A stretch of DNA of 64,000 nucleotides, from contig NZ_FTNQ01000002.1 in the NCBI RefSeq assembly GCF_900156455.1, positions 868,001 to 932,000 of the forward strand, read 5' to 3'. The notes beneath the pieces are model-generated. The model was given only the letters and a program-made list of their open reading frames with translations, had not been told where the DNA came from and did no database searches. This document shows positions 16,713-25,108 of this stretch, in pieces. Numbering within the stretch: position 1 is the stretch's first letter; every line of letters starts with the position of its first letter. Position numbers and translations under genes: made by a program. This stretch comes from Microbacterium sp. RURRCA19A (GTDB taxonomy: Bacteria > Actinomycetota > Actinomycetes > Actinomycetales > Microbacteriaceae).

Positions 16713-18341
16713 TCAGCGGTCCCCGCTCGTCGCCGCCTCTTCCGCCTCGGTCTCTTCGCGGGTACGGCGCCCGCTGGCGGCGGCGCCCAGCGTCAGCGTC
16801 GACACGAGTCCCAGCGTCAGGAAGCCCGCCGCGGTGAACGCCGCCGCGCGCGTGCCGTCGCTGAACGCGGCCTTCGCGTCCGACGCCAGGTCCTGGGTCT
16901 GGGGGGACTGCTCGAGACCGACGATCGCGGCCCCCGCGCTGTCGACCACCTGTGACACGACCTGGTCCCGCTGTTCGGCGGGCAGTCCCCGGTCGTCGAG
17001 CGCCGACGTCAGCACGCTCGACGTGGTCGAGAACAGCACGGTCCCGAGGATCGCGACGCCCAGCGCCGCGCCGAGCTGCCGGGAGGTGGACTGCGTGCCC
17101 GACGCTGCGCCGCTCTCCGCCGGCGGCACCTCGGCGAGTACGACCCCGGTGAGCTGCGCGGTGGCGAGGCCGACGCCGACGCCGTAGACGAACAGGAACG
17201 GGATCAGGGGTCCCCAGGTGGCATCCGGTCCGATGGTGAAGGCGACGCCGGCGACGCCGATGATCTCGGCCAGCAGGCCCGCACGGACGATCCACACGGG
17301 CGCGACCCGGCCGCTCAGGGCGCCCGCGATCCCGCTCGCGACGAACGAGCCGATCGCCAGCGAGAGCAGCAGCAGTCCGGTCTGCAGGGCGTCGAAACCG
17401 ACGACGAACTGCAGCCACAGGGGGAGGGCGAGGATGATGCCGAACTCGCCGAGGGAGACCACCGCCGCGGCGATGTTGCCGTTGCGGAACGAGGTGATGC
17501 GGAACAGGCCGAGCGCCAGCAGCGTGGAGCGTCCGATGCGCTGGCGGTGGACTCCCCACGCGACGAAGGCCACCAGCGCCACCAGCGCGACCGCGAACGC
17601 GATCGGGACGGGCGACAGCGTCCACGGCCACTGCCAGTCGCCGATCTGCAGGGGCTGGTCGACGGTCCACCAGCCGTAGGTGCGGCCCTCGATCAGGCCG
17701 AAGACCAGGGGCGCCATGGTGAGCACGGACAGCAGGGCCCCCACGCCGTCGATCCCCTCGCGCCGGTCGCTGCGCGATTCGGCCACCGTGAAGAGCACGC
17801 CGATGACGATCAGGATGCCGAGGGGGATGTTGATCCCGAACGCCCAGCGCCACGAGAACGCGGTGGTCAACCAGCCGCCGAGCAGCGGTCCGACGGCGGC
17901 CATTCCGCCGATGGTCGAGCCCCAGACGGCGAAGGCGATGCCGCGTTCGCGTCCGCGGAACGTCGCATTGATGAGCGACAGCGTCGTGGGGAGGATCATC
18001 GATCCGCCGATGCCCTGGACGAGCCGCGCCAGGATGAGCAGTCCGCCGCTGGGGGCGACGGCCGCCGCGATCGAGGCGAGCACGAAGATCGCGACGCCGA
18101 GCAGCATGAGCCGGCGTCGGCCGAAGCGGTCGGCGAGGCTGCCGAACACCAGCAGAAGCGACGCGAACACGAGTGTGTAGGCCTCCTGCACCCATTGCAC
18201 CTCGGTGGAGGAGATGCCGAGGTCCTCGACGATCGAGGGCACGGCGACGTTGACGATCGTCGAGTCCACGATGATCAGCGAGACGGCGATGCTGATGAAG
18301 ACGAGTCCCGCCCATCGGCGGCCGGCCATGCGTTCGTTCAT
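16713..18341 (-). CDS. MFS multidrug exporter (EmrB/QacA, DHA2)
   Basis: 542 aa with about 14 membrane segments. LIIVDSTIVNVAVPSI near 22-37 (DHA2 motif D1), GSLADRFGRRRLM near 66-78 (motif A), LARLVQGIGGSMILPTTLS near 101 (motif C region) and WAFGINIPLG near 160. C-terminal tail is Thr/Glu/Ala-rich. It starts at ATG 18341, 6 nt after a TAAGCT -10 box. It is divergent from the LuxR-type regulator gene. The drug is unknown. Confidence 0.88.
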   Translation of the reverse strand: MNERMAGRRWAGLVFISIAVSLIIVDSTIVNVAVPSIVEDLGISSTEVQWVQEAYTLVFASLLLVFGSLADRFGRRRLMLLGVAIFVLASIAAAVAPSGGLLILARLVQGIGGSMILPTTLSLINATFRGRERGIAFAVWGSTIGGMAAVGPLLGGWLTTAFSWRWAFGINIPLGILIVIGVLFTVAESRSDRREGIDGVGALLSVLTMAPLVFGLIEGRTYGWWTVDQPLQIGDWQWPWTLSPVPIAFAVALVALVAFVAWGVHRQRIGRSTLLALGLFRITSFRNGNIAAAVVSLGEFGIILALPLWLQFVVGFDALQTGLLLLSLAIGSFVASGIAGALSGRVAPVWIVRAGLLAEIIGVAGVAFTIGPDATWGPLIPFLFVYGVGVGLATAQLTGVVLAEVPPAESGAASGTQSTSRQLGAALGVAILGTVLFSTTSSVLTSALDDRGLPAEQRDQVVSQVVDSAGAAIVGLEQSPQTQDLASDAKAAFSDGTRAAAFTAAGFLTLGLVSTLTLGAAASGRRTREETEAEEAATSGDR

Positions 18342-18347
18342 GTCGCT

Positions 18348-18362
18348 AGCTTATCTAGCTAA
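18348..18362 (-). promoter_or_regulatory. Leaderless promoter with TAGCT repeats
   Basis: TAAGCT (18353-18348 on the minus strand) is 6 nt before the ATG at 18341. TAGCT occurs twice around it on the plus strand (TAGCTTATCTAGCT), similar in composition to the TTTAGCA boxes before the MarR gene at 21808-21835. Confidence 0.5.
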
Positions 18363-18450
18363 ATCGCGCATCGGAAGAGATTTATTCGTGACGCGATTCG
18401 GCCGGTCCGCGCAGTGCCGTGACTTAGCATCGGTGGATGGGGAGCAGGTC

Positions 18451-19884
18451 GTGATCGCGTCGTCCTCTCTGATGAACGTGAAATCCGTGGCGGAGCGGGT
18501 GGTCCGGGGCGTCCTCCCCATCGCGGCGGCCCCCGACATCGCCGACCTGCGTTTCCTGGCCGACATCGAGGCCGGGCCGGCTCCCCGGATCTGGGTGGAT
18601 GCCGGCGCGCAGACGCTCGAAGGTCTGCTGATCGCGCGTTCCCGGCTCGACCGCATCGACGACGGGCTCCGCCTCGTCGACCGGCACTTCGTGGACGGCC
18701 GGATGCGGGCGCCGGGTCGGCTCGAGACCGCGACGCGCTCGCGCCTCTACTCCGCCGTCGCCGAGGTCTATGCGGCCGCGGGGTGGCCGCGCCGCTCCGG
18801 CGAGTACGCCGCCTCGGCGCTCGCTTACGCCGACGACAATGTGAGCGCCTTCCGGGCCCACGCCGTGCGCAGCCTCGCCGCGGCCGTGAACGGCGAGTAC
18901 ATCCTCGCGAGCGAGGGACTGCGCACGTGCGAGGAGTTGGCATCCGCGTCCGAGTGGGAGGGCGGCCACCCCGACTACGACCTGCTGCTCGCGCGTCTCC
19001 TCGTCGCCTCGGCAGCCCTCGACGCCGAGACCATGGACCGCACGGCCGAGGAACTGCGTGACGGCGCCCCCAACGACCCGTACTGGCAGTACTCGGCGCG
19101 GACCGCACGGGCGATGAGCGCCCTGATCCGACGCGACTACGCCGAGGGCACGGTGCTGGTGGCCGCGTTGGCCGGGGGGACCGAGTCCCACTCGGGCCAC
19201 AGCATGGTGCGGGGCTTCGCGCAGGGGGTGTACGCCGACCTGCTGCTGGCGCGCGGCGAGCCCCGCCGCGCCCTTGCCGTGCTCGAGGGACGCGTCTCGC
19301 CCCCCGGGCACGCGCTGTGCTTCGACATGCAGCGCGCCGCCGCTCTCATCGCGCTCGGTCGCGAGAGGGAGGTGCTCGAGTCCACGGATCCGTGTATCCG
19401 CATGGGGACGCAGCACTGCGTCCGGACGCTGACGCCGCTGCTGCTGCGCCGCGCCGTCGCGCATGCGCGCCTCGGCAATGAGGCCGCGGCCGATGCCGCC
19501 TTCTCGGAGGGCTTCCACCTCTCCGAGACCCTGGGAGCCTCGCTCACTCCCTACCTCACGCTGCCCCAGCCCGACCTGCTCGTCCTGCTCGATCGTCTGG
19601 CCGCGCGGCATCCGGGTTCCGAGGCGGCGGTCGCCCGGGTGACGGGCATGCTCGCCCTCGTCCCCACCCACGATCACCGCCCCCCTCTGCCGAACCTGAG
19701 TCCGCGGGAGGAGCGACTGGCGCTCGCGCTGCGCGGGCCGCGCAGCCTGCCGCAGATCGCGGAAGACCTCGAGGTGTCGCTGAACACCGTCAAGTCGCAG
19801 CTCCGCTCGATCTACGCGAAGTTGCAGGTGTCGGGGCGTGAGGCGGCGGTCGCCGTCCTCGAGGCGCACGGCTTCTACGTCTGA
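18451..19884 (+). CDS. LuxR-family transcriptional regulator
   Basis: 477 aa. The C-terminal helix-turn-helix is LSPREERLALAL near 415 and SLPQIAEDLEVSLNTVKSQL near 430-449, typical of LuxR/GerE. The first 400 residues are alpha-helical with paired helices that look like TPR-type repeats; no receiver or ATPase motif is visible, so the protein resembles a LAL-regulator C-terminal half. GTG 18451 is chosen because GGATGGGGAG lies 6 nt upstream; an in-frame GTG at 18433 is an alternative. Target genes are unknown; the divergent MFS gene is the obvious candidate. Confidence 0.75.
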   Translation: MIASSSLMNVKSVAERVVRGVLPIAAAPDIADLRFLADIEAGPAPRIWVDAGAQTLEGLLIARSRLDRIDDGLRLVDRHFVDGRMRAPGRLETATRSRLYSAVAEVYAAAGWPRRSGEYAASALAYADDNVSAFRAHAVRSLAAAVNGEYILASEGLRTCEELASASEWEGGHPDYDLLLARLLVASAALDAETMDRTAEELRDGAPNDPYWQYSARTARAMSALIRRDYAEGTVLVAALAGGTESHSGHSMVRGFAQGVYADLLLARGEPRRALAVLEGRVSPPGHALCFDMQRAAALIALGREREVLESTDPCIRMGTQHCVRTLTPLLLRRAVAHARLGNEAAADAAFSEGFHLSETLGASLTPYLTLPQPDLLVLLDRLAARHPGSEAAVARVTGMLALVPTHDHRPPLPNLSPREERLALALRGPRSLPQIAEDLEVSLNTVKSQLRSIYAKLQVSGREAAVAVLEAHGFYV

Positions 19885-19942
19885 CGCGCGCCGTCGGTGC
19901 GGCCGGGGGCGAGACCGGCGTGACGGGGGCGGGAGCGCGCGC

Positions 19943-21337
19943 TCAGGCCGAGGGGCGGGCGTGCGGAGCGGGCCCCACCGGGCGTACCGGCGCCGAGGTT
20001 CGCGGCGAACGCTCCGCGGGGAGCGGGATCGGCGTCGTTCCGGCGATCTCGTCGCTGAAGTCCTCGGGCTCGGGCGCGATGGTGGTGATCGGGCGCGTCT
20101 CGTCGAGTGTCAGACGGAACCGCTTCGTCTCGTGCTTGTGCACACGGCCCGACGCCAGAGTCCAGGCGACGCCGATGCCGCACGCGAGGAACGCGACGAT
20201 CGCGGCGAGGGCGATCGCGAAGCGCGGACCGAATTCGCCCGCCACCCAGCCGACGATCGGTGCGCCCACCGGGGTCCCGCCGAGCAGGATCGCCATGTAC
20301 AGCGCGAGCACCCGGCCGCGCAGCGCCGGATCGGTCGTGGTCTGCACGTACCCGTTGGCCGTGGTGAGCATGGTCACGACGCAGAACCCGGTGAGGACGA
20401 GGGTCGCGGCGTACGTCTCATAGCTCGGCGCGAGGACGGAGAGAGTGGATGCCACGGCGAAGCCGCCCGCGCCGACGATGACGACGCGCAGGCGAGCGCG
20501 CTCGCGACGGGCGGCGAGGAGTGCTCCGGCGAGCGAGCCGATCGCGACGAAAGAGCTGAGGACGCCGAAGCCGTCGGCCCCGCGTCCGAACTCCAGGGCC
20601 ATGGTCGAGGCGAAGATCGGGAAGTTCATGCCGAAGGCGCCGAGGAGGAACACCATCGCGAAGGTCACCACGAGGTCGGGCCGCTTCGCGACGTAGCGGA
20701 AGCCGTCCGCGAGCCGTGCCGGGCCGCCGCCGCGGTGGTGGGTGACCAGCTCGTGCGGACGCATGAGCAGCAGGGCCGCGATCATGCCGAGGAACGTCAC
20801 GGCGTTGGCGAGGAACACCCAGCCCGTTCCGACCGCGACGATCATCAGGCCCGCGACGGCCGGACCGATCAGCCGGGCGGTGTTGAACGACGCGGCGTTC
20901 AGGGCCACCGCGTTCGAGGCGTTCTCACGGGCGACGAGGTCGGAGACGAAGGCCTGCCGGGCGGGGTTGTCGAACGCGGTGATGAGGCCGAGGGCCAGGG
21001 CGAACACGAACATCAGCGGCAGCGTCATGACGCCGGTGAGCAGCAGGATGCCGAGGGTCACGGCCATCAGCAGCATCGCGCTCTGCGTGCACATGATGAG
21101 CTTGCGGCGGTCGAAGCGGTCGGCGACCCACCCGGTGACGCCGACCAGCAGCAGGGGAGGCGCGAACTGCAACGCCATGGTCACGCCCATCGCGGCGGCG
21201 TCGTTCGGGGTGAGCTCGGTCAGGACCACCCAGTTCTGGGCGGTCGACTGCATCCACGCGCCGATGTTCGACACCAGTGCCCCGATGAACCAGACGCGAT
21301 AGTTGTAGACCGACATCGAGCGGAACATCGCACTCAT
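19943..21337 (-). CDS. MFS exporter (MFS_3 / enterobactin-exporter type)
   Basis: 464 aa with 12 likely membrane segments. GAWMQSTAQNWVVLTEL near 26-42 and GWVADRFDRRKLIMCTQ near 68-84 are typical of the MFS_3 group. FDNPARQAFVSDLVARENASN near residue 121 (shown here as FDNPARQAFVSDLV) is a further family block. The cytoplasmic tail from about 415 is Pro/Arg/Thr-rich. ATG overlaps the MarR stop (ATGA), so both form one operon. Likely drug or metabolite efflux under MarR control. Confidence 0.85.
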   Translation of the reverse strand: MSAMFRSMSVYNYRVWFIGALVSNIGAWMQSTAQNWVVLTELTPNDAAAMGVTMALQFAPPLLLVGVTGWVADRFDRRKLIMCTQSAMLLMAVTLGILLLTGVMTLPLMFVFALALGLITAFDNPARQAFVSDLVARENASNAVALNAASFNTARLIGPAVAGLMIVAVGTGWVFLANAVTFLGMIAALLLMRPHELVTHHRGGGPARLADGFRYVAKRPDLVVTFAMVFLLGAFGMNFPIFASTMALEFGRGADGFGVLSSFVAIGSLAGALLAARRERARLRVVIVGAGGFAVASTLSVLAPSYETYAATLVLTGFCVVTMLTTANGYVQTTTDPALRGRVLALYMAILLGGTPVGAPIVGWVAGEFGPRFAIALAAIVAFLACGIGVAWTLASGRVHKHETKRFRLTLDETRPITTIAPEPEDFSDEIAGTTPIPLPAERSPRTSAPVRPVGPAPHARPSA

Positions 21338-21795
21338 GTGTCTGCCACCTTTCGCATGATCTCGGCCGCGGCCCCCAGGGTTCGTCGTTCCTCCTCGCCG
21401 AGAGCGGCGAGGGCCGCCTCGAGCCAGGCGTCGCGTCGTCGCACGGTCTCTGCGACGACGAGGCGGCCGGCATCCGTCAGTGCGATCGTCACCTTGCGGC
21501 GGTCGTCGTCGTCGGGGGTGCGGGTGAGGTAGCCCGCCTCTTCGAGGAGGGTCACCGTCCGGTTCATCGAGGGGGCTGTCACGCGTTCGCGGTCGGCGAG
21601 CTGGCCGAGCGTGTGCTCGCCGTGGATCGAGAGCGCGGCGAGCACCGCGAACTGGCCGTCGCTCATCGTGTCGACCGCGCGCTCCGCCCGGAGGCGGCGG
21701 GCGAGCCGGAAGGTCGCCATGCGCAGCTCGGAAGCGGCCGCGCTCAGCGCGTCATGAGAGTCGGAGTGGGGGGATTCGTCGACGCGTTCGTTCAT
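21334..21795 (-). CDS. MarR-family regulator
   Basis: 153 aa from ATG 21795. Winged helix: HTLGQLADRERVTAPSMNRTV near 64-84 (in part HTLGQLADRERVTAP) followed by the wing RTPDDDDRRKVTIALTDAG near 91 onward, including the DDRRK motif of MarR proteins. It overlaps the downstream MFS gene and probably represses both through the TTTAGCA inverted repeat just upstream. An ATG at 21822 is also in frame but falls within the operator. Confidence 0.88.
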   Translation of the reverse strand: MNERVDESPHSDSHDALSAAASELRMATFRLARRLRAERAVDTMSDGQFAVLAALSIHGEHTLGQLADRERVTAPSMNRTVTLLEEAGYLTRTPDDDDRRKVTIALTDAGRLVVAETVRRRDAWLEAALAALGEEERRTLGAAAEIMRKVADT

Positions 21796-21807
21796 GTGTG
21801 CTCGATG

Positions 21808-21835
21808 TTTAGCATAGCTCATTAGTTTTGCTAAA
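21808..21835. promoter_or_regulatory. MarR-type operator and -10 box
   Basis: TTTAGCA (21808-21814) and TGCTAAA (21829-21835) form an inverted repeat, 14 bp apart. TATGCT on the minus strand (21816-21811) fits a -10 box with a 15-nt leader, so a bound repressor would cover the promoter. Confidence 0.55.
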
Positions 21836-21869
21836 GGTCCGGTGTCGAGGGAATTCCCGGGGGCGACCC

Positions 21870-21875
21870 TAGACT
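21870..21875 (+). promoter_or_regulatory. -10 box of leaderless promoter
   Basis: TAGACT, 6 nt before the ATG at 21882. Confidence 0.45.
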
Positions 21876-21881
21876 CGGCGC

Positions 21882-22730
21882 ATGCCCGAGTTCGTCGACG
21901 CGTACGGCGTCCCGATCGTCTACGACGTGTACGAGGCCGAGACCCCGCGGGGCGTCGTGCAGCTGCTCCACGGGGTCGGTGAGCACGCCGGACGGTACGG
22001 TGCGCTGATCGAGGCCCTCGTCGCCGACGGGTACACCGTCTACGCCGACGACCACCGCGGGCACGGCCGCACCGGCCTCCGGCAGTGGAACGGCGACCAC
22101 GGCAAGCTCGGACGTCTCGGTCGCGGCGGACTCCGCGCGGCCCGCGAGGCGGTGTGGACCCTCACTCAGATCATCCGCGAGGCCCACCCCGACCTTCCCC
22201 TGATCCTCCTCGGCCACTCGTGGGGGTCGTTCCTCGCGCAGATGCTGGTGGACCGGCATCCGGATGCCTACGACGCCCTCGTCCTGAGCGGCTCGGCGCT
22301 GCGCTGGCCCGGTGCGCTGAACTCCGGCGACCTCAACGCCCCGTGGAAGCACCTGAAGGGCACGGGGATGGAGTGGCTGTCGAGCGTCGAGCAGGTCGGT
22401 CGCGACTTCCTCGCCGACCCCCTCACGACCTCCACGCCGCTGCCGCGACTGTTCGGACCGGTCGAGACGGCGAAGCTCATCGGTCGGCCGCGGCGCGATC
22501 TCGGGCGCGACATCCCGACGCTCCTCATGGTCGGACGCGACGACACCGTCGGCGGCCCGCGCAGCGTGCACCTCCTGGCGGACGCGTACCGGAAGCGCTC
22601 CGGCTTCACCGACGTCACCACCCTCGTCTACCCGGGCGCGCGGCACGAGATCTTCGCCGAGGCGCAGCAGGCGGACGTGCGCGCCGATCTCGCCGCCTGG
22701 CTCGACCGGCGGTTCCCCGCCCGGGGCTGA
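21882..22730 (+). CDS. Monoacylglycerol lipase-like alpha/beta hydrolase
   Basis: 282 aa. Lysophospholipase/monoacylglycerol lipase type: LLHGVGEHAGRYG near 28-40, DDHRGHGRTG near 56-65, nucleophile elbow GHSWGS with Ser113, acid in VGRDDTVGG (Asp220 or 221) and His255 in GARHEIF. No signal peptide, so likely cytoplasmic and acting on acylglycerols or related esters. Transcribed alone from a leaderless promoter; an inverted repeat follows it. Confidence 0.88.
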   Translation: MPEFVDAYGVPIVYDVYEAETPRGVVQLLHGVGEHAGRYGALIEALVADGYTVYADDHRGHGRTGLRQWNGDHGKLGRLGRGGLRAAREAVWTLTQIIREAHPDLPLILLGHSWGSFLAQMLVDRHPDAYDALVLSGSALRWPGALNSGDLNAPWKHLKGTGMEWLSSVEQVGRDFLADPLTTSTPLPRLFGPVETAKLIGRPRRDLGRDIPTLLMVGRDDTVGGPRSVHLLADAYRKRSGFTDVTTLVYPGARHEIFAEAQQADVRADLAAWLDRRFPARG

Positions 22731-22775
22731 TGCGGGGGCTCTCGGCATCCATTCGCTGAGGACAGGGGATGCCGC

Positions 22776-22831
22776 CGGAACAGGGCGTTTCCGCGCGGGC
22801 TGGTCCTGTTGCGGGCCGATCTCCTGTTCCG
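22776..22831. repeat. Intergenic inverted repeat D
   Basis: CGGAACAGG at 22776-22784 and CCTGTTCCG at 22823-22831, with an extra half-copy CCTGTTGCG near 22804 and GACAGG near 22761. Lies between two tandem genes; may form alternative stems. Confidence 0.5.
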
Positions 22832-22863
22832 CGCCACGCGGATCGATGCGCACGCGCGCGCCG

Positions 22864-22869
22864 TAGGCT
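22864..22869 (+). promoter_or_regulatory. -10 box of leaderless promoter
   Basis: TAGGCT, 6 nt before the ATG at 22876. Confidence 0.45.
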
Positions 22870-22875
22870 GGAGTC

Positions 22876-23925
22876 ATGCACGGCGAGTACAAGGTCCCCG
22901 GGGGAAAACTGGTCGTGGTCGACCTCGAGGAGCGCGACGGCCGCATCGCCGGCTTCCATCTCGCGGGCGACTTCTTCCTCGAACCCGACGACGCCCTCGA
23001 CGACATCGACGCGGCCGTGAACGGCCTGCCGGTCGAGTCCGACGTCCCCACGATCGCCGCGGCGATCCGGGCGGCGCTCCCCGGGGGCGCGCAGCTGCTC
23101 GGCTTCACGCCCGAGTCGGTGGCCACCGCGATCCGCCGCGCACTCGTCACCGCGCCCGGCTGGGGCGACTTCGAGTGGGAGGTCGTCCACGACGCCCCCG
23201 TGTCGCCGCGCATGAACCTCGCGCTCGACGAGGTGCTGACCGCCCGCGTGGGCGCGGGGCTCCGCAAGCCCACGCTGCGTCTGTGGGAGTGGAACGAGAA
23301 CGCCGTCGTGATCGGCTCGTTCCAGTCGCTGCGCAACGAGGTCGACCCCGAGGGGGCGGCGAAGCACGGCTTCGACGTCGTACGCCGCATCTCGGGCGGT
23401 GGGGCGATGCTCATGGCCGCGAACTCGATCGTGACCTACTCGCTGTACGTCCCGGCATCCCTCGTCGCCGGCATGACCTTCGCCGACTCCTACGCCTTCC
23501 TCGACGACTGGGTGCTGCAGGCGCTGCGTTCGCTCGGCATCGACGCGGTGTACCAGCCGCTCAACGACATCGCCGGCCCCTACGGCAAGATCGGCGGCGC
23601 CGCGCAGAAGCGGCTCGCCAACGGCGGCGTGCTCCATCACGCGACCCTCAGCTACGACATGGACGGTCAGGTGCTCACCGAGGTGCTGCGCATCGGTCGC
23701 GAGAAGCTCAGCGACAAGGGCACGGTGTCGGCGGCCAAGCGCGTCGACCCGCTGCGCAGCCAGACCGGCCTCGCTCGGGATGCCGTGATCCAGCGGTTCA
23801 TTGACACGTTCACGACGCTCTACGGAGCCACCACCGGACATATCACCGAAGAGGAATATGCCGAGGCCGAGGCCCTCGTGGCGTCGAAGTTCGCCACCGA
23901 CGCGTGGCTGCAGCGCGTTCCGTGA
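22876..23925 (+). CDS. Lipoate-protein ligase A family protein, accessory domain first
   Basis: 349 aa. Residues 1-90 (HGEYKVPGGKLVVVDLEE, then GDFFLEPDD near 31) resemble the lipoate ligase accessory domain, normally at the C-terminus or a separate protein (LplB). Residues about 100-345 are the BPL/LplA/LipB catalytic fold: NLALDEVL near 115, RRISGGGAM near 171-179 and YGKIGGAAQKR near 236, with a likely catalytic lysine in the last. Members attach lipoate or octanoate to enzymes such as pyruvate dehydrogenase; octanoyltransferase activity is possible. The stop overlaps the start of the methyltransferase gene (GTGA). Confidence 0.85.
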   Translation: MHGEYKVPGGKLVVVDLEERDGRIAGFHLAGDFFLEPDDALDDIDAAVNGLPVESDVPTIAAAIRAALPGGAQLLGFTPESVATAIRRALVTAPGWGDFEWEVVHDAPVSPRMNLALDEVLTARVGAGLRKPTLRLWEWNENAVVIGSFQSLRNEVDPEGAAKHGFDVVRRISGGGAMLMAANSIVTYSLYVPASLVAGMTFADSYAFLDDWVLQALRSLGIDAVYQPLNDIAGPYGKIGGAAQKRLANGGVLHHATLSYDMDGQVLTEVLRIGREKLSDKGTVSAAKRVDPLRSQTGLARDAVIQRFIDTFTTLYGATTGHITEEEYAEAEALVASKFATDAWLQRVP

Positions 23926-24887
23926 GCGCCCCGATCCTGGACGGCGTGCTCGATCACGGCAGCGTCGAGATCCACCACGCCGACAATCTCGCCGTGACCC
24001 CGCGCCTCGCGGACGGGTCGTTCACGCTCGTCTACCTCGACCCGCCGTTCAACACGGGGCGTACCCGATCCAAGGCGGTGGAGTCGGCGCTGCGGGCTCC
24101 CGCGGCGGAAGCGACCCCGGATGCCGAGGAGCCCCTCGTCCCGGCATCCGAGCCGCCCCGCGATCCGGCGATGCTCGTCTTCCCGGACGAGGAGGAGGAG
24201 TCCGCGCCCGTACCGGTGGTCCAGCGCGGGTTCCACGGCCGCGAGTACGCGCGGCTGCGCGGCGATCTCCGGACCTACGACGACCGGTTCGATGACTACT
24301 GGGCGTTCCTGGAGCCGCGGCTCGAGGAGGCCTGGCGGCTGCTCGCCGACGACGGCACCCTCTACCTGCACCTGGACTACCGCGAGGTGCACTACGCCAA
24401 GGTCATGTGCGATGCGCTGTTCGGCCGCGAGCGGTTCCTCAACGAGCTGATCTGGGCGTACGACTACGGCGCGAAGACCCGGCGCCGCTGGCCGACGAAG
24501 CACGAGACGATCCTCGTGTACGTGAAGAACCCGGCCGCGTATTTCTTCGACTCGGACGCCGTCGACCGTGAGCCCTACATGGCGCCCGGTCTCGTGACCC
24601 CCGAGAAGGCGGCGCGCGGCAAGCTGCCGACCGACGTCTGGTGGCACACCATCGTGCCGACGACGGGTCGGGAGAAGACGGGCTACCCGACCCAGAAGCC
24701 CGAGGGTGTGCTGCGGCGCATGGTCCAGGCATCCAGTCGCCCCGGTGACAGGGTGCTCGACATGTTCGCCGGCAGCGGCACCCTCGGCGCCGTCGCCGCC
24801 CCGCTCGGCCGTCACTCGGTGCTGATCGACGACAACGCCGACGCGGTGGCCGTGATGCGCCAGCGGCTGGCGGCGTTCGCCGTCTGA
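23922..24887 (+). CDS. Orphan site-specific DNA methyltransferase (beta class)
   Basis: 321 aa from GTG 23922. DPPF at 40-43 comes before FAGSG near 282, the order of beta-class amino-methyltransferases (adenine N6 or cytosine N4). KTGYPTQKPEGVLRRMV near 253-269 is the conserved QKP block, and NELIWAYDYGAKTRRRWPT near 176 is typical of type III-like enzymes. An acidic, proline-rich insertion (about 60-105) separates motif IV from the rest. No restriction gene is next to it, so it may be an epigenetic regulator; the target site cannot be read from sequence. It is translationally coupled to the lipoate ligase gene. Confidence 0.88.
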   Translation: MSAPILDGVLDHGSVEIHHADNLAVTPRLADGSFTLVYLDPPFNTGRTRSKAVESALRAPAAEATPDAEEPLVPASEPPRDPAMLVFPDEEEESAPVPVVQRGFHGREYARLRGDLRTYDDRFDDYWAFLEPRLEEAWRLLADDGTLYLHLDYREVHYAKVMCDALFGRERFLNELIWAYDYGAKTRRRWPTKHETILVYVKNPAAYFFDSDAVDREPYMAPGLVTPEKAARGKLPTDVWWHTIVPTTGREKTGYPTQKPEGVLRRMVQASSRPGDRVLDMFAGSGTLGAVAAPLGRHSVLIDDNADAVAVMRQRLAAFAV

Positions 24888-24929
24888 CCGGCCGGCGGGC
24901 GTCCTCGGGTCTCGTGAGGTCGTGCGGTG

Positions 24930-24961
24930 GTGCCGTCGTGCCGTCGTGCCGTCGTGCCGTC
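24930..24961 (+). repeat. 8-bp tandem repeat
   Basis: Four exact copies of GTGCCGTC, with a degenerate copy before them. The fourth copy runs into repeat A2. Confidence 0.8.
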
Positions 24962-25038
24962 GTGCGGAGTTGAGGGGCGACACGCCGGCGGCGGCGGCGG
25001 CGTATGGACGGCGTGTCGTCGGCAGACTCCGCGGGACG
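24958..25038. repeat. Intergenic inverted repeat, family A copy 2
   Basis: Arm 24958-24987 (TGCGGAGTT...CGACACGCCG) and imperfect complement 25009-25038 (CGGCGTGTCG...ACTCCGC), with a GGC-rich loop. Same family as 2236-2313. Confidence 0.75.
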
Positions 25039-25094
25039 GTACGGCGAGTGGATGCCGGATCGGAACGGTCGGCAGGAGGGAGAGGCCTGCGAAG

Positions 25095-25108
25095 TTAGGC
25101 TTGCCTAA
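25095..25108. promoter_or_regulatory. IdeR/DtxR-type iron box on a leaderless promoter
   Basis: TTAGG-CTTG-CCTAA, matching the TTAGGNNNNCCTAA core of the actinobacterial iron box. It overlaps both the TAGGCT -10 box (25096-25101) and the A of the ATG at 25108. Bound iron-loaded repressor would block the promoter completely. Confidence 0.8.

Noticed and set aside
15271-18315. A minus-strand open frame of 1014 codons opposite lldD and shifted against the MFS gene
   Set aside because: Arg/Gly/Ala-rich without motifs; the real genes are in other frames.
24930-24961. Possible CRISPR array
   Set aside because: The repeat unit is 8 bp with no spacers; it is a simple tandem repeat.
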